Under the pieces are notes generated by a model that saw only the letters and a program-made list of their open reading frames with translations, ran no database searches and was not told where the DNA came from. A stretch of 20,371 nt of DNA. Source: JBKPIY01 sp046730475 (GTDB taxonomy: Bacteria; Actinomycetota; Thermoleophilia; Solirubrobacterales; 70-9). Location of the stretch: assembly GCA_046730475.1 (NCBI GenBank), contig JBKPIY010000036.1:1-20371 (forward strand). Reading direction: 5' to 3'. Position 1 is the first letter of the stretch, and each line of letters starts with the position of its first letter. Made by a program: the position numbers and the translations under genes. Below, piece by piece: positions 12,241 through 19,102 of the stretch.

Positions 12241-13173
12241 ATGGGTGCGATTACAGAGAGACTGAGGGCGATGCGGGCGCTGGCGCGCCGCCATCCGGCG
12301 GCGGTGTCGGTCGCCGGGTTCGGGACGGTGGGGGTGGCGCTGGCGGTGGCCCTGATCGGGAAGCGGGGGGAGTTCGTCGCCGCCCTCCATCACGCCCCGA
12401 TCTGGATCCTCGGGATCGCGGTGGCGCTGCACGTGTTCTGGCTGGTGGCCCGGTGCGAGGCCTGGAACGTCTCGATCGCCGCCGCCGGGGGGCGGGTGTC
12501 GCGGCGGCGGCTCTTTCACGCCTCGAGCGTCGGCTATCTCGGGAACACCTTCAATCCGCAGTTCGGGCTGGCGGTCCGGATCGCGGCGCTGAGGCGCTCG
12601 GCACCGGCGGACAGCCCCTGCGCCACGACCCTGGTGGCGGCGGAGCTGCCGGTGGTACTGGTCGAGGCGGCGCTGGCGGCGATCTGCTCCTTCACCCTGG
12701 TGGGCCCGCTCGGGGTCCCCTGGTGGGTGCCGCTCCTCGCCCTCGTCTGCATGGCCGGGGTGATCGCGGCGCTCCAGCGGCTCACCCGCCACCGGCACGA
12801 GGGGTTCTGGAGCGGGTTCGCGGTCCTCCGGGGGCTCGAGGGACGGACCCGGATCGTGTCGCTGGTGGTGGTCGCGGTCCTGATGCAGATCGCGCGCAAC
12901 TGGCTCCTTCTCAACTACACCGGGGTCGACGCCTCGATCCTCGACTCGATCGCGCTCCTGATCGGGGTGGCGGTGCTCGGCTTCCTCCCGATCGGCCCCA
13001 GCCTCGGGGCGGCGGCGGCGGTCGCGATCCTCGGCACCCACGGGGTCGCCGGGGTGGCGGCGGTGGGGGCGCTCCTCACGGTGACCGCGGCGGTGGCGGC
13101 GATCTGCTTCGCGGGCTGGGCGCTCGCCGACCGGCTCTGGCGCCGGGAGCCCGAGCCGGCCACGCTGGCCTGA
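12241..13173 (+). CDS. UPF0104 / lysylphosphatidylglycerol-synthase TM-like integral membrane protein
   Basis: A 310-residue protein with about seven or eight hydrophobic segments (for example A-V-S-V-A-G-F-G-T-V-G-V-A-L-A-V-A-L-I, I-W-I-L-G-I-A-V-A-L-H-V-F-W-L-V-A, V-P-L-L-A-L-V-C-M-A-G-V-I-A-A-L, and I-G-V-A-V-L-G-F-L-P-I-G-P-S). It keeps the family landmarks: a Trp/Arg pair after TM2 (A-R-C-E-A-W-N), the S-S-V-G-Y-L-G-N-T-F-N-P block where LPG-synthase TM domains have S-x-x-x-G-x-x-x-N, and the P-I-G-P-S-L-G near the end. The fold acts as a flippase-like membrane domain in MprF; stand-alone actinobacterial members have no agreed substrate. The start has GGGAG upstream. A DUF5661 gene converges from the right. 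Confidence 0.8.
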   Translation: MGAITERLRAMRALARRHPAAVSVAGFGTVGVALAVALIGKRGEFVAALHHAPIWILGIAVALHVFWLVARCEAWNVSIAAAGGRVSRRRLFHASSVGYLGNTFNPQFGLAVRIAALRRSAPADSPCATTLVAAELPVVLVEAALAAICSFTLVGPLGVPWWVPLLALVCMAGVIAALQRLTRHRHEGFWSGFAVLRGLEGRTRIVSLVVVAVLMQIARNWLLLNYTGVDASILDSIALLIGVAVLGFLPIGPSLGAAAAVAILGTHGVAGVAAVGALLTVTAAVAAICFAGWALADRLWRREPEPATLA

Positions 13174-13196
13174 CGGGGCGCCCGCCCCCGGCCCCC

Positions 13197-13466
13197 TCAG
13201 CCCTCCGACTCGGCCTCCGCCTCCATCCTCGCGAGGCGGGTGTAGTAGTCGGGGAACTCGTTCAGGTGGGCGAGGGCGATCTTGCCGGTGGTGATCGGGT
13301 CGTCGTCGGTGACGTTGGTGGCGGGGTCGTGGCTGCCGTGCTCGAGCTCGACCTCCATCCCGGCGCGGAACTGCTCGACGTCGAAGGGGGCGGAGTCCCA
13401 GTCGATCCCGATCTCCTCGCCGACCCGTCTCGCCTCGTCGGCGCTGAACCTCTTCCCGGCGCTCAT
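13197..13466 (-). CDS. DUF5661 family protein
   Basis: The 89-residue sequence reads K-R-F-S-A-D-E-A-R-R-V-G-E-E-I-G-I-D-W, F-D-V-E-Q-F-R-A-G-M-E-V-E-L-E-H-G-S-H-D-P, T-N-V-T-D-D-D-P-I-T-T-G-K-I-A-L-A-H-L-N-E-F-P-D-Y-Y-T-R-L. This matches the DUF5661 pattern in full, so the protein looks intact. The family is small, acidic, cytoplasmic and of unknown function, common in bacteria and phages. ATG 13466 has GAGGGGG just upstream and is preferred to 13487. It is divergent from the acyl-CoA dehydrogenase gene, whose operator region begins 78 bases away. Confidence 0.85.
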   Translation of the reverse strand: MSAGKRFSADEARRVGEEIGIDWDSAPFDVEQFRAGMEVELEHGSHDPATNVTDDDPITTGKIALAHLNEFPDYYTRLARMEAEAESEG

Positions 13467-13544
13467 CGTGACCCCCTCAGATAGCACTTCTCGGCGCTGA
13501 TCGCGGCTGCCCCCTCGGTGCTTGCGGCTTTGGTCGCCTGCGCT

Positions 13545-13580
13545 CCTACCTCGGGTAGGATTTTGCTACTCTCGGTAGGA
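13545..13580 (+). promoter_or_regulatory. Two tandem dyads, probable operator of the acyl-CoA dehydrogenase gene
   Basis: CCTACC-TCG-GGTAGG (13545-13559) is a perfect dyad; CTAC-TCTCG-GTAG (13566-13578) is a near copy, both ending in GGTAGGA. The shared GGTAGGA ends fall exactly 20 bases apart (13560 and 13580), so two dimers would sit on the same face of the helix. TAGGAT (13556-13561), inside the first dyad, could be the -10 box. This pattern suits a TetR- or FadR-like fatty-acid regulator, inferred only. Confidence 0.5.
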
Positions 13581-13618
13581 ACTTCGGCCTCGGGAGAGAC
13601 GCCGCCGAAGGAGATCCG

Positions 13619-14953
13619 ATGGGCACGCCCGACCAGACCACGCCCGACCCGACGACTGCCAGCACCTCCGACCGGACCAGCGCCGGCGCCCCCGACGGGG
13701 CCGGCGGGCGGAGCGCCGGTCCCGGGATCGAGGTCTCCGAGGCCCCGTTCTCGCTAGAGCTCTCCCAGGACCAGAGGGACATCCGCGAGTGGGTGCACGG
13801 GTTCGCCGAGGGGGTGGTCCGCCCCACCGCCCACGAGTGGGACGAGCGCGAGGAGTTCCCCTGGCCGGTGGTCCGGGAGGCGGCCAAGATCGGGCTGTAC
13901 GGGTTCGAGGCGGTCGCCCAGTTCTGGGCCGACCCCTCGGGGCTCACCTTCCCGCTCGTGAACGAGGAGCTCTTCTGGGGGGACGCCGGGATCGGGATGT
14001 CGATCTTCGGCACCACCCTGGCGGTCGCCGGGATCTACTCCTCGGGGACGCCGGAGCAGCTGCTTGAGTGGGTGCCGCAGTGCTACGGAACTCCCGAGGA
14101 GCCGAAGGTGGCGGCCTTCTGCTCCTCGGAGCCCGATGCCGGCTCCGACGTCTCCGGGATCCGCACCGCCGCCCGCTACGACGAGGCCAGGGACGAGTGG
14201 GTCCTGAACGGGCAGAAGGCGTGGGCGACCAACGGCGGGATCGCCGACATCCACGTGGTGATCGCCTCGGTCGACCGCGAGCTCGGCGCCCGCGGCCACG
14301 CCGCCTTCGTCGTCCCGCCCGGGACCAGGGGCCTCGAGCAGGGGGCGAAGGCGAAGAAGCACGGAATCCGCGCCAGCCACACCGCCGACGTCCACCTCGA
14401 CGACTGCCGGGTCCCCGGCCCCTGCCTGCTCGGCGGGAAGGAGAACCTCGACGAGAGGCTCGCCCGGGCGCGTGAGGGGAAGAGCTCCAAGGTGCAGGCG
14501 GCGATGCGGACCTTCGAGGTCTCCCGGCCGACGGTCGGCGCCCAGGCGGTGGGGATCGCCCGGGCCGCCTACGAGTACGCGCTCGACTACGCCAAGCAGC
14601 GCGAGGCGTTCGGGCGGAAGATCATCGAGAACCAGGCGATCGCCTTCGCCCTCGCAGACATGAAGACGGAGATCGACGCAGCCCGCCTGCTCGTCCACCG
14701 GGCCGCCTGGATGGGCCGCACCGGGAAGGGCTTCGAGGCGGCCGAGGGATCGATGTCGAAGCTGAAGGCCGGCGAGGTCGCCGTCTGGGTGACCGAGCGG
14801 GCGATCCAGATCCTCGGCGGGAACGGCTACTCGCGCGAGTTCCCGGTCGAGCGGATGCACCGCGACGCCAAGATCTGGACGATCTTCGAGGGCACCTCGG
14901 AGATCCAGCGCCTGGTGATCAGCCGCGCGATCTCGGGCGTCCAGATCCGCTGA
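13619..14953 (+). CDS. Acyl-CoA dehydrogenase
   Basis: A 444-residue FAD enzyme of the acyl-CoA dehydrogenase family. A Ser/Thr/Gly-rich lead of about 40 residues precedes the N-terminal helical domain (F-S-L-E-L-S-Q-D-Q-R-D-I-R). The substrate/flavin block F-C-S-S-E-P-D-A-G-S-D-V-S-G-I and K-A-W-A-T-N-G-G, the middle beta domain, Q-R-E-A-F-G-R-K-I (FAD contact) and I-L-G-G-N-G-Y-S-R-E-F are all present. The end W-T-I-F-E-G-T-S-E-I-Q-R carries E424 where medium-chain enzymes have the catalytic base. It oxidises an acyl-CoA to the 2-enoyl-CoA and passes electrons to ETF; chain length is not predictable. AAGGAG precedes ATG 13619, and the tandem dyads upstream suggest repression. Confidence 0.93.
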   Translation: MGTPDQTTPDPTTASTSDRTSAGAPDGAGGRSAGPGIEVSEAPFSLELSQDQRDIREWVHGFAEGVVRPTAHEWDEREEFPWPVVREAAKIGLYGFEAVAQFWADPSGLTFPLVNEELFWGDAGIGMSIFGTTLAVAGIYSSGTPEQLLEWVPQCYGTPEEPKVAAFCSSEPDAGSDVSGIRTAARYDEARDEWVLNGQKAWATNGGIADIHVVIASVDRELGARGHAAFVVPPGTRGLEQGAKAKKHGIRASHTADVHLDDCRVPGPCLLGGKENLDERLARAREGKSSKVQAAMRTFEVSRPTVGAQAVGIARAAYEYALDYAKQREAFGRKIIENQAIAFALADMKTEIDAARLLVHRAAWMGRTGKGFEAAEGSMSKLKAGEVAVWVTERAIQILGGNGYSREFPVERMHRDAKIWTIFEGTSEIQRLVISRAISGVQIR

Positions 14954-15008
14954 GGGCGCCGCTCGCGGGCGTCGGATCAGACCTGACCCAGGCGGAGGCG
15001 GGGTCCGG

Positions 15009-15584
15009 TCAGCCCGAGTACGGGGTGGGGCCGGGGTAGGCGGCGTAGCCCTCGGGGGCCTCGGGCGTCGTCGGACGGCGGGGCTTCGGGATCACCAAGA
15101 GGAAGAGGGCGGCGATCACGAGGGTGACGAAGAGGCGCCACTTGTGGGCGACGGCGGTGAAGCGGCCGATGCCGAAGGTGATCTCGGATCCGGCGGGGGG
15201 AGTGCCGCGGGCGACCACCACCCGATACGTGCCCGAGGCGGGAACGCGGAGATCGGTGATCGAGTCGGCCTCGCCGACCTGGTCGGAGACGGTGGCCGCG
15301 ATCAGGTGGCCGGACGAGCTGGTCCCAAGGGGCGGGCCACCTTCGACCGGGACGACCTGGAAGAAGAACGGGGTCGAGACCGGGCTGTTCTCGGTTCCGC
15401 CCCCGCCGTTGTAGAAGATCTTGGTGGTCCCCTGCTTGAGCTCGATCGTGTGGTCGCCATCCAGGGAGACCCGGCCGTACTCGGCGCTGTGGTCCGCGAT
15501 CATGGTGACGAAGGCGATCACCAGCGCCGCCGCGAGGAGAAGGGGCGGGGCGATGCTCAGCAGTCTCCGTGTAAATCCCACCAT
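15009..15584 (-). CDS. Membrane-anchored extracytoplasmic protein with two TM helices
   Basis: Residues 11-30 (I-A-P-P-L-L-L-A-A-A-L-V-I-A-F-V) form an N-terminal membrane helix or uncleaved signal; residues 31-150 are a polar beta-rich domain (G-D-H-T-I-E-L-K-Q-G-T-T-K-I-F-Y-N, G-T-Y-R-V-V-V-A-R-G), and residues 151-166 a second helix (L-F-V-T-L-V-I-A-A-L-F-L-L-V-I-P). The tail is Pro/Gly/Tyr-rich. The extracytoplasmic part resembles a jelly-roll/pre-peptidase-like beta domain, but I recognise no family. ATG 15584 is chosen because the upstream residues (R-A-P-P-N-P) are non-coding-like and the helix would follow at the usual distance. No good ribosome site is seen; the upstream region folds into hairpins. 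Confidence 0.68.
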   Translation of the reverse strand: MVGFTRRLLSIAPPLLLAAALVIAFVTMIADHSAEYGRVSLDGDHTIELKQGTTKIFYNGGGGTENSPVSTPFFFQVVPVEGGPPLGTSSSGHLIAATVSDQVGEADSITDLRVPASGTYRVVVARGTPPAGSEITFGIGRFTAVAHKWRLFVTLVIAALFLLVIPKPRRPTTPEAPEGYAAYPGPTPYSG

Positions 15585-15591
15585 CGGGTTG

Positions 15592-15659
15592 GGCGGCGCT
15601 CGCGCCGCCGATCCGCTCGGCGGCGGGCGCAATAGTCCTTTCGGCCGCGGTTGCGCCCG
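15592..15659 (-). promoter_or_regulatory. Hairpin-rich upstream region with mutually exclusive stems
   Basis: Three perfect inverted repeats sit upstream of ATG 15584: GGCGGCG-CTCG-CGCCGCC (15592-15609), GCCGCCGA-TCCGC-TCGGCGGC (15604-15624), and a 9-bp pair CGGGCGCAA/TTGCGCCCG (15624-15632 with 15651-15659). The first two share bases 15604-15609, so only one can form at a time. This could be an attenuator-like switch or simply the 3' end signal of the MFS transcript. Confidence 0.4.
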
Positions 15660-15729
15660 GCCTTAGCCAACGCTCGTCCAGTCCGCGCTGCAAGGCGTGA
15701 TCCGGCCCCGCGCCGGGCGTCCGCGGGGA

Positions 15730-15747
15730 CCCCGGCGTCAGCCGGGG
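15730..15747 (-). terminator. GC hairpin, possible transcript end for the MFS gene
   Basis: CCCCGGC-GTCA-GCCGGGG is a perfect 7-bp stem with a tetraloop about 90 bases past the MFS stop (15834). There is no T-run, so it is not a classical intrinsic terminator; high-GC actinobacteria often use such stems. Confidence 0.3.
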
Positions 15748-15833
15748 CCGGTCGACCCGAGCCCCGAAGCCGGCGGCCCCGCCCGGGGCGAGGGGGCGGG
15801 AGCGCGCGCGGCTCGGGATGGACCGACGGGGAG

Positions 15834-17312
15834 CTAGCCCGGGGCCTCGACCGGCTCGAACTCGGGCCGGCGCGAGAGCTCGACGTGGGCGCGGCTGTCG
15901 CGGGTCCGGATCAGGATCAGGGTGAGGACGAAGCCGACGGCGGCGATCACGGCGCCGCCGAGGAAGGCCGCCTGGAATCCCTCGGTGAGGGCGTGGGGGA
16001 GCTGGGCGGGGCTGCCGCCGGCGGCCGCCAGGACGTCGTCGGTGCGCGAGGTGGCGATCGTCGACAGCACCGCCAGCCCGAGGGCGCCGCCGACCTGCTG
16101 GGAGGTGTTGATCAGCCCGCTGGCGAGGCCCGACTCGCGCTCCGCGACCCCGGAGACGGCGGCGATCGTCGAGGTGACGAACCCGAACCCGAGGCCAACG
16201 GCCACCAGCAGCGAGGGGCCGAGGATGTCGGCGAGGAAGCCGCCGCCGACCGACACCCCGCTGAACCAGACGAGCCCGGCGGCGACGAACGCCATCCCCG
16301 TGGCGAGGATCGGCTTGAACCCGAACCGGGTGACGAGCTCGGAGCCGAACGCCGCCGAGAGCATGATCGCCAGCGCCAGCGGCAGGTAGGAGAGCCCGGC
16401 GTGGATCGGGCTGTAGCCGAGCACCTGCTGCATGTAGAGGGTGATGAAGAAGAACATCGAGAACAGGGACGCCCCGAGGAGGAGGCCGACGACGTTGGCC
16501 CCGGTCAGGGTCCTGTTGCGGAAGATCCGGAAGGGGACCAGCGGCCGCGCGGAGCGGAGCTCGATCGCGACGAAGGCGGCGAGCAGGACCGCGGAGGCGG
16601 CCAGCAGCCCGATCGTCTGGGTCGAGCCCCAGCCGGCGCTGTTGGCGTCCACCAACGCGTAGACCAACGCCGTCAGCCCAACGGTGACGCTGACCGCGCC
16701 GGCGGTGTCGAAGTAGCGGGTCTCGGACTCGGCCCGGCTCTCGCCGATCATCCCGGGGGTGAGCGCCAGGGCGATCAGGGCGACGGGGACGTTCACCCAC
16801 AGGACCCACTCCCAGCCGAGGCCGTCGGTGAGGATCCCGCCGAGGAGGACGCCGGCGGCGCCGCCCGAGCCGGCGACCGCGCCCCACACCCCGAGGGCCT
16901 TGTTGCGCTCGGCGCCGTCGCTGAAGATCGTGGTGACGATCGAGAGGGCCGCGGGGGAGACGATCGCGGCGCCCAGCCCCTGGGCCCCGCGGGCGGCGAT
17001 CAGCTGCCCCTCGTTGGCGGCGAACCCGGCGAGCAGGGAGGCGACCGCGACCACGAGGAGCCCGGCCATGAACACCACCCGGCGGCCGATCAGGTCGGCC
17101 ATCCGCCCGCCGAGGAGGAGGAAGCCGCCGAAGGTGAGGACGTAGGCGTTGACGATCCAGGAGAGGTTCTCCTGGGAGAAGTCGAGGCCGCGGCCGATCG
17201 AGGGGAGGGCGACGTTGACGATCGAGGCGTCGAGCACGACCATGAACTGGGCGACGCAGAGGAGGGCGAGCGCGCTCCATCTCCGCTGGGCGTATTCCTG
17301 GGCTGTGGTCAT
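15834..17312 (-). CDS. DHA2-family (EmrB/QacA-type) MFS drug exporter
   Basis: A 492-residue protein with about 14 hydrophobic helices, the size and count of DHA2 antiporters. TM1 has the typical L-L-C-V-A-Q-F-M-V-V-L-D-A-S-I-V-N-V-A-L-P motif (motif D1), motif A is G-G-R-M-A-D-L-I-G-R-R, and motif C falls in G-S-G-G-A-A-G-V-L-L-G-G-I-L-T-D with the W-V-L-W-V-N-V-P-V end. Such proteins export drugs or metabolites in exchange for protons. AAGGGGG sits close to ATG 17312. It is divergent from a TetR gene with only 128 bases between, and its promoter holds the operator in its spacer, so the regulator almost certainly represses it. The substrate is unknown. Confidence 0.92.
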   Translation of the reverse strand: MTTAQEYAQRRWSALALLCVAQFMVVLDASIVNVALPSIGRGLDFSQENLSWIVNAYVLTFGGFLLLGGRMADLIGRRVVFMAGLLVVAVASLLAGFAANEGQLIAARGAQGLGAAIVSPAALSIVTTIFSDGAERNKALGVWGAVAGSGGAAGVLLGGILTDGLGWEWVLWVNVPVALIALALTPGMIGESRAESETRYFDTAGAVSVTVGLTALVYALVDANSAGWGSTQTIGLLAASAVLLAAFVAIELRSARPLVPFRIFRNRTLTGANVVGLLLGASLFSMFFFITLYMQQVLGYSPIHAGLSYLPLALAIMLSAAFGSELVTRFGFKPILATGMAFVAAGLVWFSGVSVGGGFLADILGPSLLVAVGLGFGFVTSTIAAVSGVAERESGLASGLINTSQQVGGALGLAVLSTIATSRTDDVLAAAGGSPAQLPHALTEGFQAAFLGGAVIAAVGFVLTLILIRTRDSRAHVELSRRPEFEPVEAPG

Positions 17313-17339
17313 CCTGTCCCCCTTTTACCGGCGTCGGGG

Positions 17340-17368
17340 TTGCGCGTTTGTGATCCTCGTCATATAAT
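17340..17368 (+). promoter_or_regulatory. Promoter of the tetR gene (TTGCGC-N17-TATAAT)
   Basis: TATAAT (17363-17368) is the full -10 consensus; TTGCGC (17340-17345) sits 17 bases upstream. Transcription would begin near 17375, inside the first operator copy, and leave a leader of about 65 bases to ATG 17441. Confidence 0.6.
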
Positions 17369-17384
17369 CGGAAGCTGAATTCCG
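17369..17384. promoter_or_regulatory. Operator copy 1, CGGAA-N6-TTCCG
   Basis: CGGAA (17369-17373) and TTCCG (17380-17384) flank six bases. The site begins directly after the tetR -10 box and covers its start point, as expected for autorepression. The same half-sites and spacing recur at 17406-17421. Confidence 0.55.
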
Positions 17385-17399
17385 GTTTCGGTTCTCCGT

Positions 17400-17428
17400 A
17401 CTATACGGAATTGCGGTTCCGTTTGCAA
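17400..17428 (-). promoter_or_regulatory. Promoter of the MFS gene (TTGCAA-N17-TATAGT)
   Basis: On the minus strand TTGCAA (17423-17428), exactly 17 bases, then TATAGT (17400-17405). The start of transcription is expected near 17393, giving a leader of about 80 bases. The spacer is filled by operator copy 2. Confidence 0.6.
17405..17422. promoter_or_regulatory. Operator copy 2, ACGGAA-N6-TTCCGT
   Basis: ACGGAA (17405-17410) and TTCCGT (17417-17422) form a perfect dyad occupying the whole spacer of the MFS promoter. A further half-site pair, TCCGT-N5-ACGGA (17395-17409), overlaps it. A dimer bound here would block RNA polymerase. Confidence 0.6.
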
Positions 17429-17440
17429 CCAAAGGACACC

Positions 17441-18112
17441 ATGCCTCGCAGCCCCACCGACACCACCCGGGAGAAGGCCGGCAACGGCAGGGCCGCCAAG
17501 CGGCCGGCCGCCTCGGCGATCGCCCCCGCCCCGGCGCTCGAGCGCAAGCTCCGCGCCGACGCCCAGCGGAACCGCGCCGCGGTCCTGGCGGCCGCCCACG
17601 AGCTGTTCGCCGAGCGGGGGATCGACGCCCAGATGGAGGACATCGCCCAGGCCGCCGGGGTCGGGGTCGGGACCGTCTACCGCCACTTCCCGACCAAGGA
17701 GCACCTGATCGAGGCGCTCACCAGGGCGCGGTTCGAGGTGATCGCCGAGCGGGGCCGCGAGGCGCTCGCCGAGCCCGATCCGTGGAGGGCGTTCAGCGGG
17801 TTCATGCGCTTCTCGGCCGAGAGCCAGGCCCACGACCGCGCCTTTTCGGAGGTGATGGCGTCCGATCGGGAGATGAAGCACGCGGTGGTGGCGGACTCCG
17901 GGGTGATCGAGATCTCCGCCGAGCTGATCGACCGCGCCCAGAGGGCGGGCGAGCTCCGCCCGGACTTCTCGGTCGAGGACGTCCCGACCTTCCTGTGCGG
18001 GCTCGGCCGGGTCCTCCAGTCCGCCGACGACCCCGCCGGGATGAACTGGGAGCGCTTCCTCGAAGTGGTCCTCGACGGCCTCCGCACCCCGGCGGCCGAG
18101 CGCCGCAGCTGA
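17441..18112 (+). CDS. TetR-family transcriptional regulator
   Basis: After a basic, Ala-rich lead of about 35 residues, the TetR N-domain is textbook: R-A-A-V-L-A-A-A-H-E-L-F-A-E-R-G (residues 45-60), M-E-D-I-A-Q-A-A-G-V-G-V-G-T-V-Y-R-H-F-P-T-K-E-H-L-I (65-90, the HTH). The C-terminal part is the variable ligand-binding helical domain, with A-F-S-G-F-M-R-F and D-V-P-T-F-L-C-G-L-G-R-V-L. At 223 residues it has normal length. ATG 17441 follows AAAGGA. It is divergent from the MFS exporter; two identical operators overlap both promoters, so I infer that it represses the exporter and itself and is released by an exporter substrate. Confidence 0.93.
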   Translation: MPRSPTDTTREKAGNGRAAKRPAASAIAPAPALERKLRADAQRNRAAVLAAAHELFAERGIDAQMEDIAQAAGVGVGTVYRHFPTKEHLIEALTRARFEVIAERGREALAEPDPWRAFSGFMRFSAESQAHDRAFSEVMASDREMKHAVVADSGVIEISAELIDRAQRAGELRPDFSVEDVPTFLCGLGRVLQSADDPAGMNWERFLEVVLDGLRTPAAERRS

Positions 18113-18139
18113 CGGTCGCTGGGCCCGAGCGCGGGGTCG

Positions 18140-18151
18140 TACCATGGGCGG
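18140..18151 (+). promoter_or_regulatory. Probable leaderless promoter of the moxR operon
   Basis: TACCAT (18140-18145) fits TANNNT, and exactly six bases separate it from GTG 18152. Transcription would then begin at or next to the start codon. No Shine-Dalgarno is visible and no clear -35 is readable. Confidence 0.4.
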
Positions 18152-19102
18152 GTGGCGACGGCGCCCAAGCTTGGTCCGCCGGACGTGGCGGACATCGGTA
18201 AGCGGCTGAGGGAGAACATCAGGCGGGCGATGAAGGTGCCCGAGGAGGTGGTCCGCGACGTCCTCGTCGCCCTCCTCGCCGAGGGGCACGTCCTGATCGA
18301 GGACCGTCCCGGGGTCGGGAAGACGGCCCTGGCGCGCGCCCTCGCCCGCTCGCTCGAGGCCGAGTACGCGCGGGTCCAGTGCACCTCCGACCTCCTCCCC
18401 GCCGACCTCGTCGGCACCAACGTCTTCAACCAGCGCGAGTCCCGCTTCGACTTCCACCCGGGGCCGGTGTTCGCGAACGTGGTCCTCGTCGACGAGATCA
18501 ACCGGGCGTCGCCGAAGACCCAGTCGGGGCTGCTCGAGTGCATGCAGGAGCGCCAGATCACCGTCGACGGCACCCGCCACGAGCTCGCCCGCCCCTTCGT
18601 CGTCCTCGCCACCCAGAACCCGGTCGAGTACGAGGGGACCTACCCGCTTCCCGAGGCCGAGCTCGACCGGTTCATGGTCCAGGTCTCGCTCGGCTACCCC
18701 GCCCCGGCGGCGGAGGCGGCGATGCTTGCCGAGCACGCCGACCGCGACCCGGTCGAGGAGCTCGAGCCGGTCGCCGATCTCGCGATGATCCAGGCCGCCC
18801 AGCGGGCCCTCTCTCAGGTCCACGGCTCCGACGCCCTGCGCCGCTACATCGTCGCGATCAGCGAGGCGACCCGCGGCGACGAGCGCCTCGAGCTCGGGGC
18901 GAGCCCGCGAGCGGGGCTGATGTTGTTCCGCGCCTCGAAGGCGCTGGCGGCGCTCGAGGGGCGCGACCACGCCCTCCCCGATGACGTCCAGGCCCTCGCC
19001 CCGTCGGTGCTCGGCCACCGCCTCCTGCTCACCACCGGGCTGACGGGGGACGAGCGCCAGGCGGTGGTCCGCGAGGCCCTGGAGCGGGTGCGGGCCCTGT
19101 GA
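18152..19102 (+). CDS. MoxR-family AAA+ ATPase
   Basis: A 316-residue AAA+ protein of the MoxR group. Walker A is D-R-P-G-V-G-K-T (51-58), Walker B is V-V-L-V-D-E-I-N-R-A-S-P-K-T-Q (110-124), sensor 1 is V-L-A-T-Q-N-P-V-E-Y-E-G-T-Y-P-L-P-E-A-E-L-D-R-F, and S-P-R-A-G-L is the sensor-2 region. MoxR ATPases act as chaperones that mature or regulate partner complexes, usually encoded with DUF58 and transglutaminase-like proteins. Here the DUF58 gene overlaps its stop (GTGA at 19099-19102), as expected. It starts at GTG 18152, consistent with the leaderless promoter. It is the first gene of an operon that runs off the window. Confidence 0.93.
   Translation: MATAPKLGPPDVADIGKRLRENIRRAMKVPEEVVRDVLVALLAEGHVLIEDRPGVGKTALARALARSLEAEYARVQCTSDLLPADLVGTNVFNQRESRFDFHPGPVFANVVLVDEINRASPKTQSGLLECMQERQITVDGTRHELARPFVVLATQNPVEYEGTYPLPEAELDRFMVQVSLGYPAPAAEAAMLAEHADRDPVEELEPVADLAMIQAAQRALSQVHGSDALRRYIVAISEATRGDERLELGASPRAGLMLFRASKALAALEGRDHALPDDVQALAPSVLGHRLLLTTGLTGDERQAVVREALERVRAL

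Noticed and set aside
14977..17378. Very long open frames in both directions over the MFS gene
   Set aside because: They are repetitive Arg/Pro or Gly/Asp/Glu-rich translations of the exporter gene in other frames.
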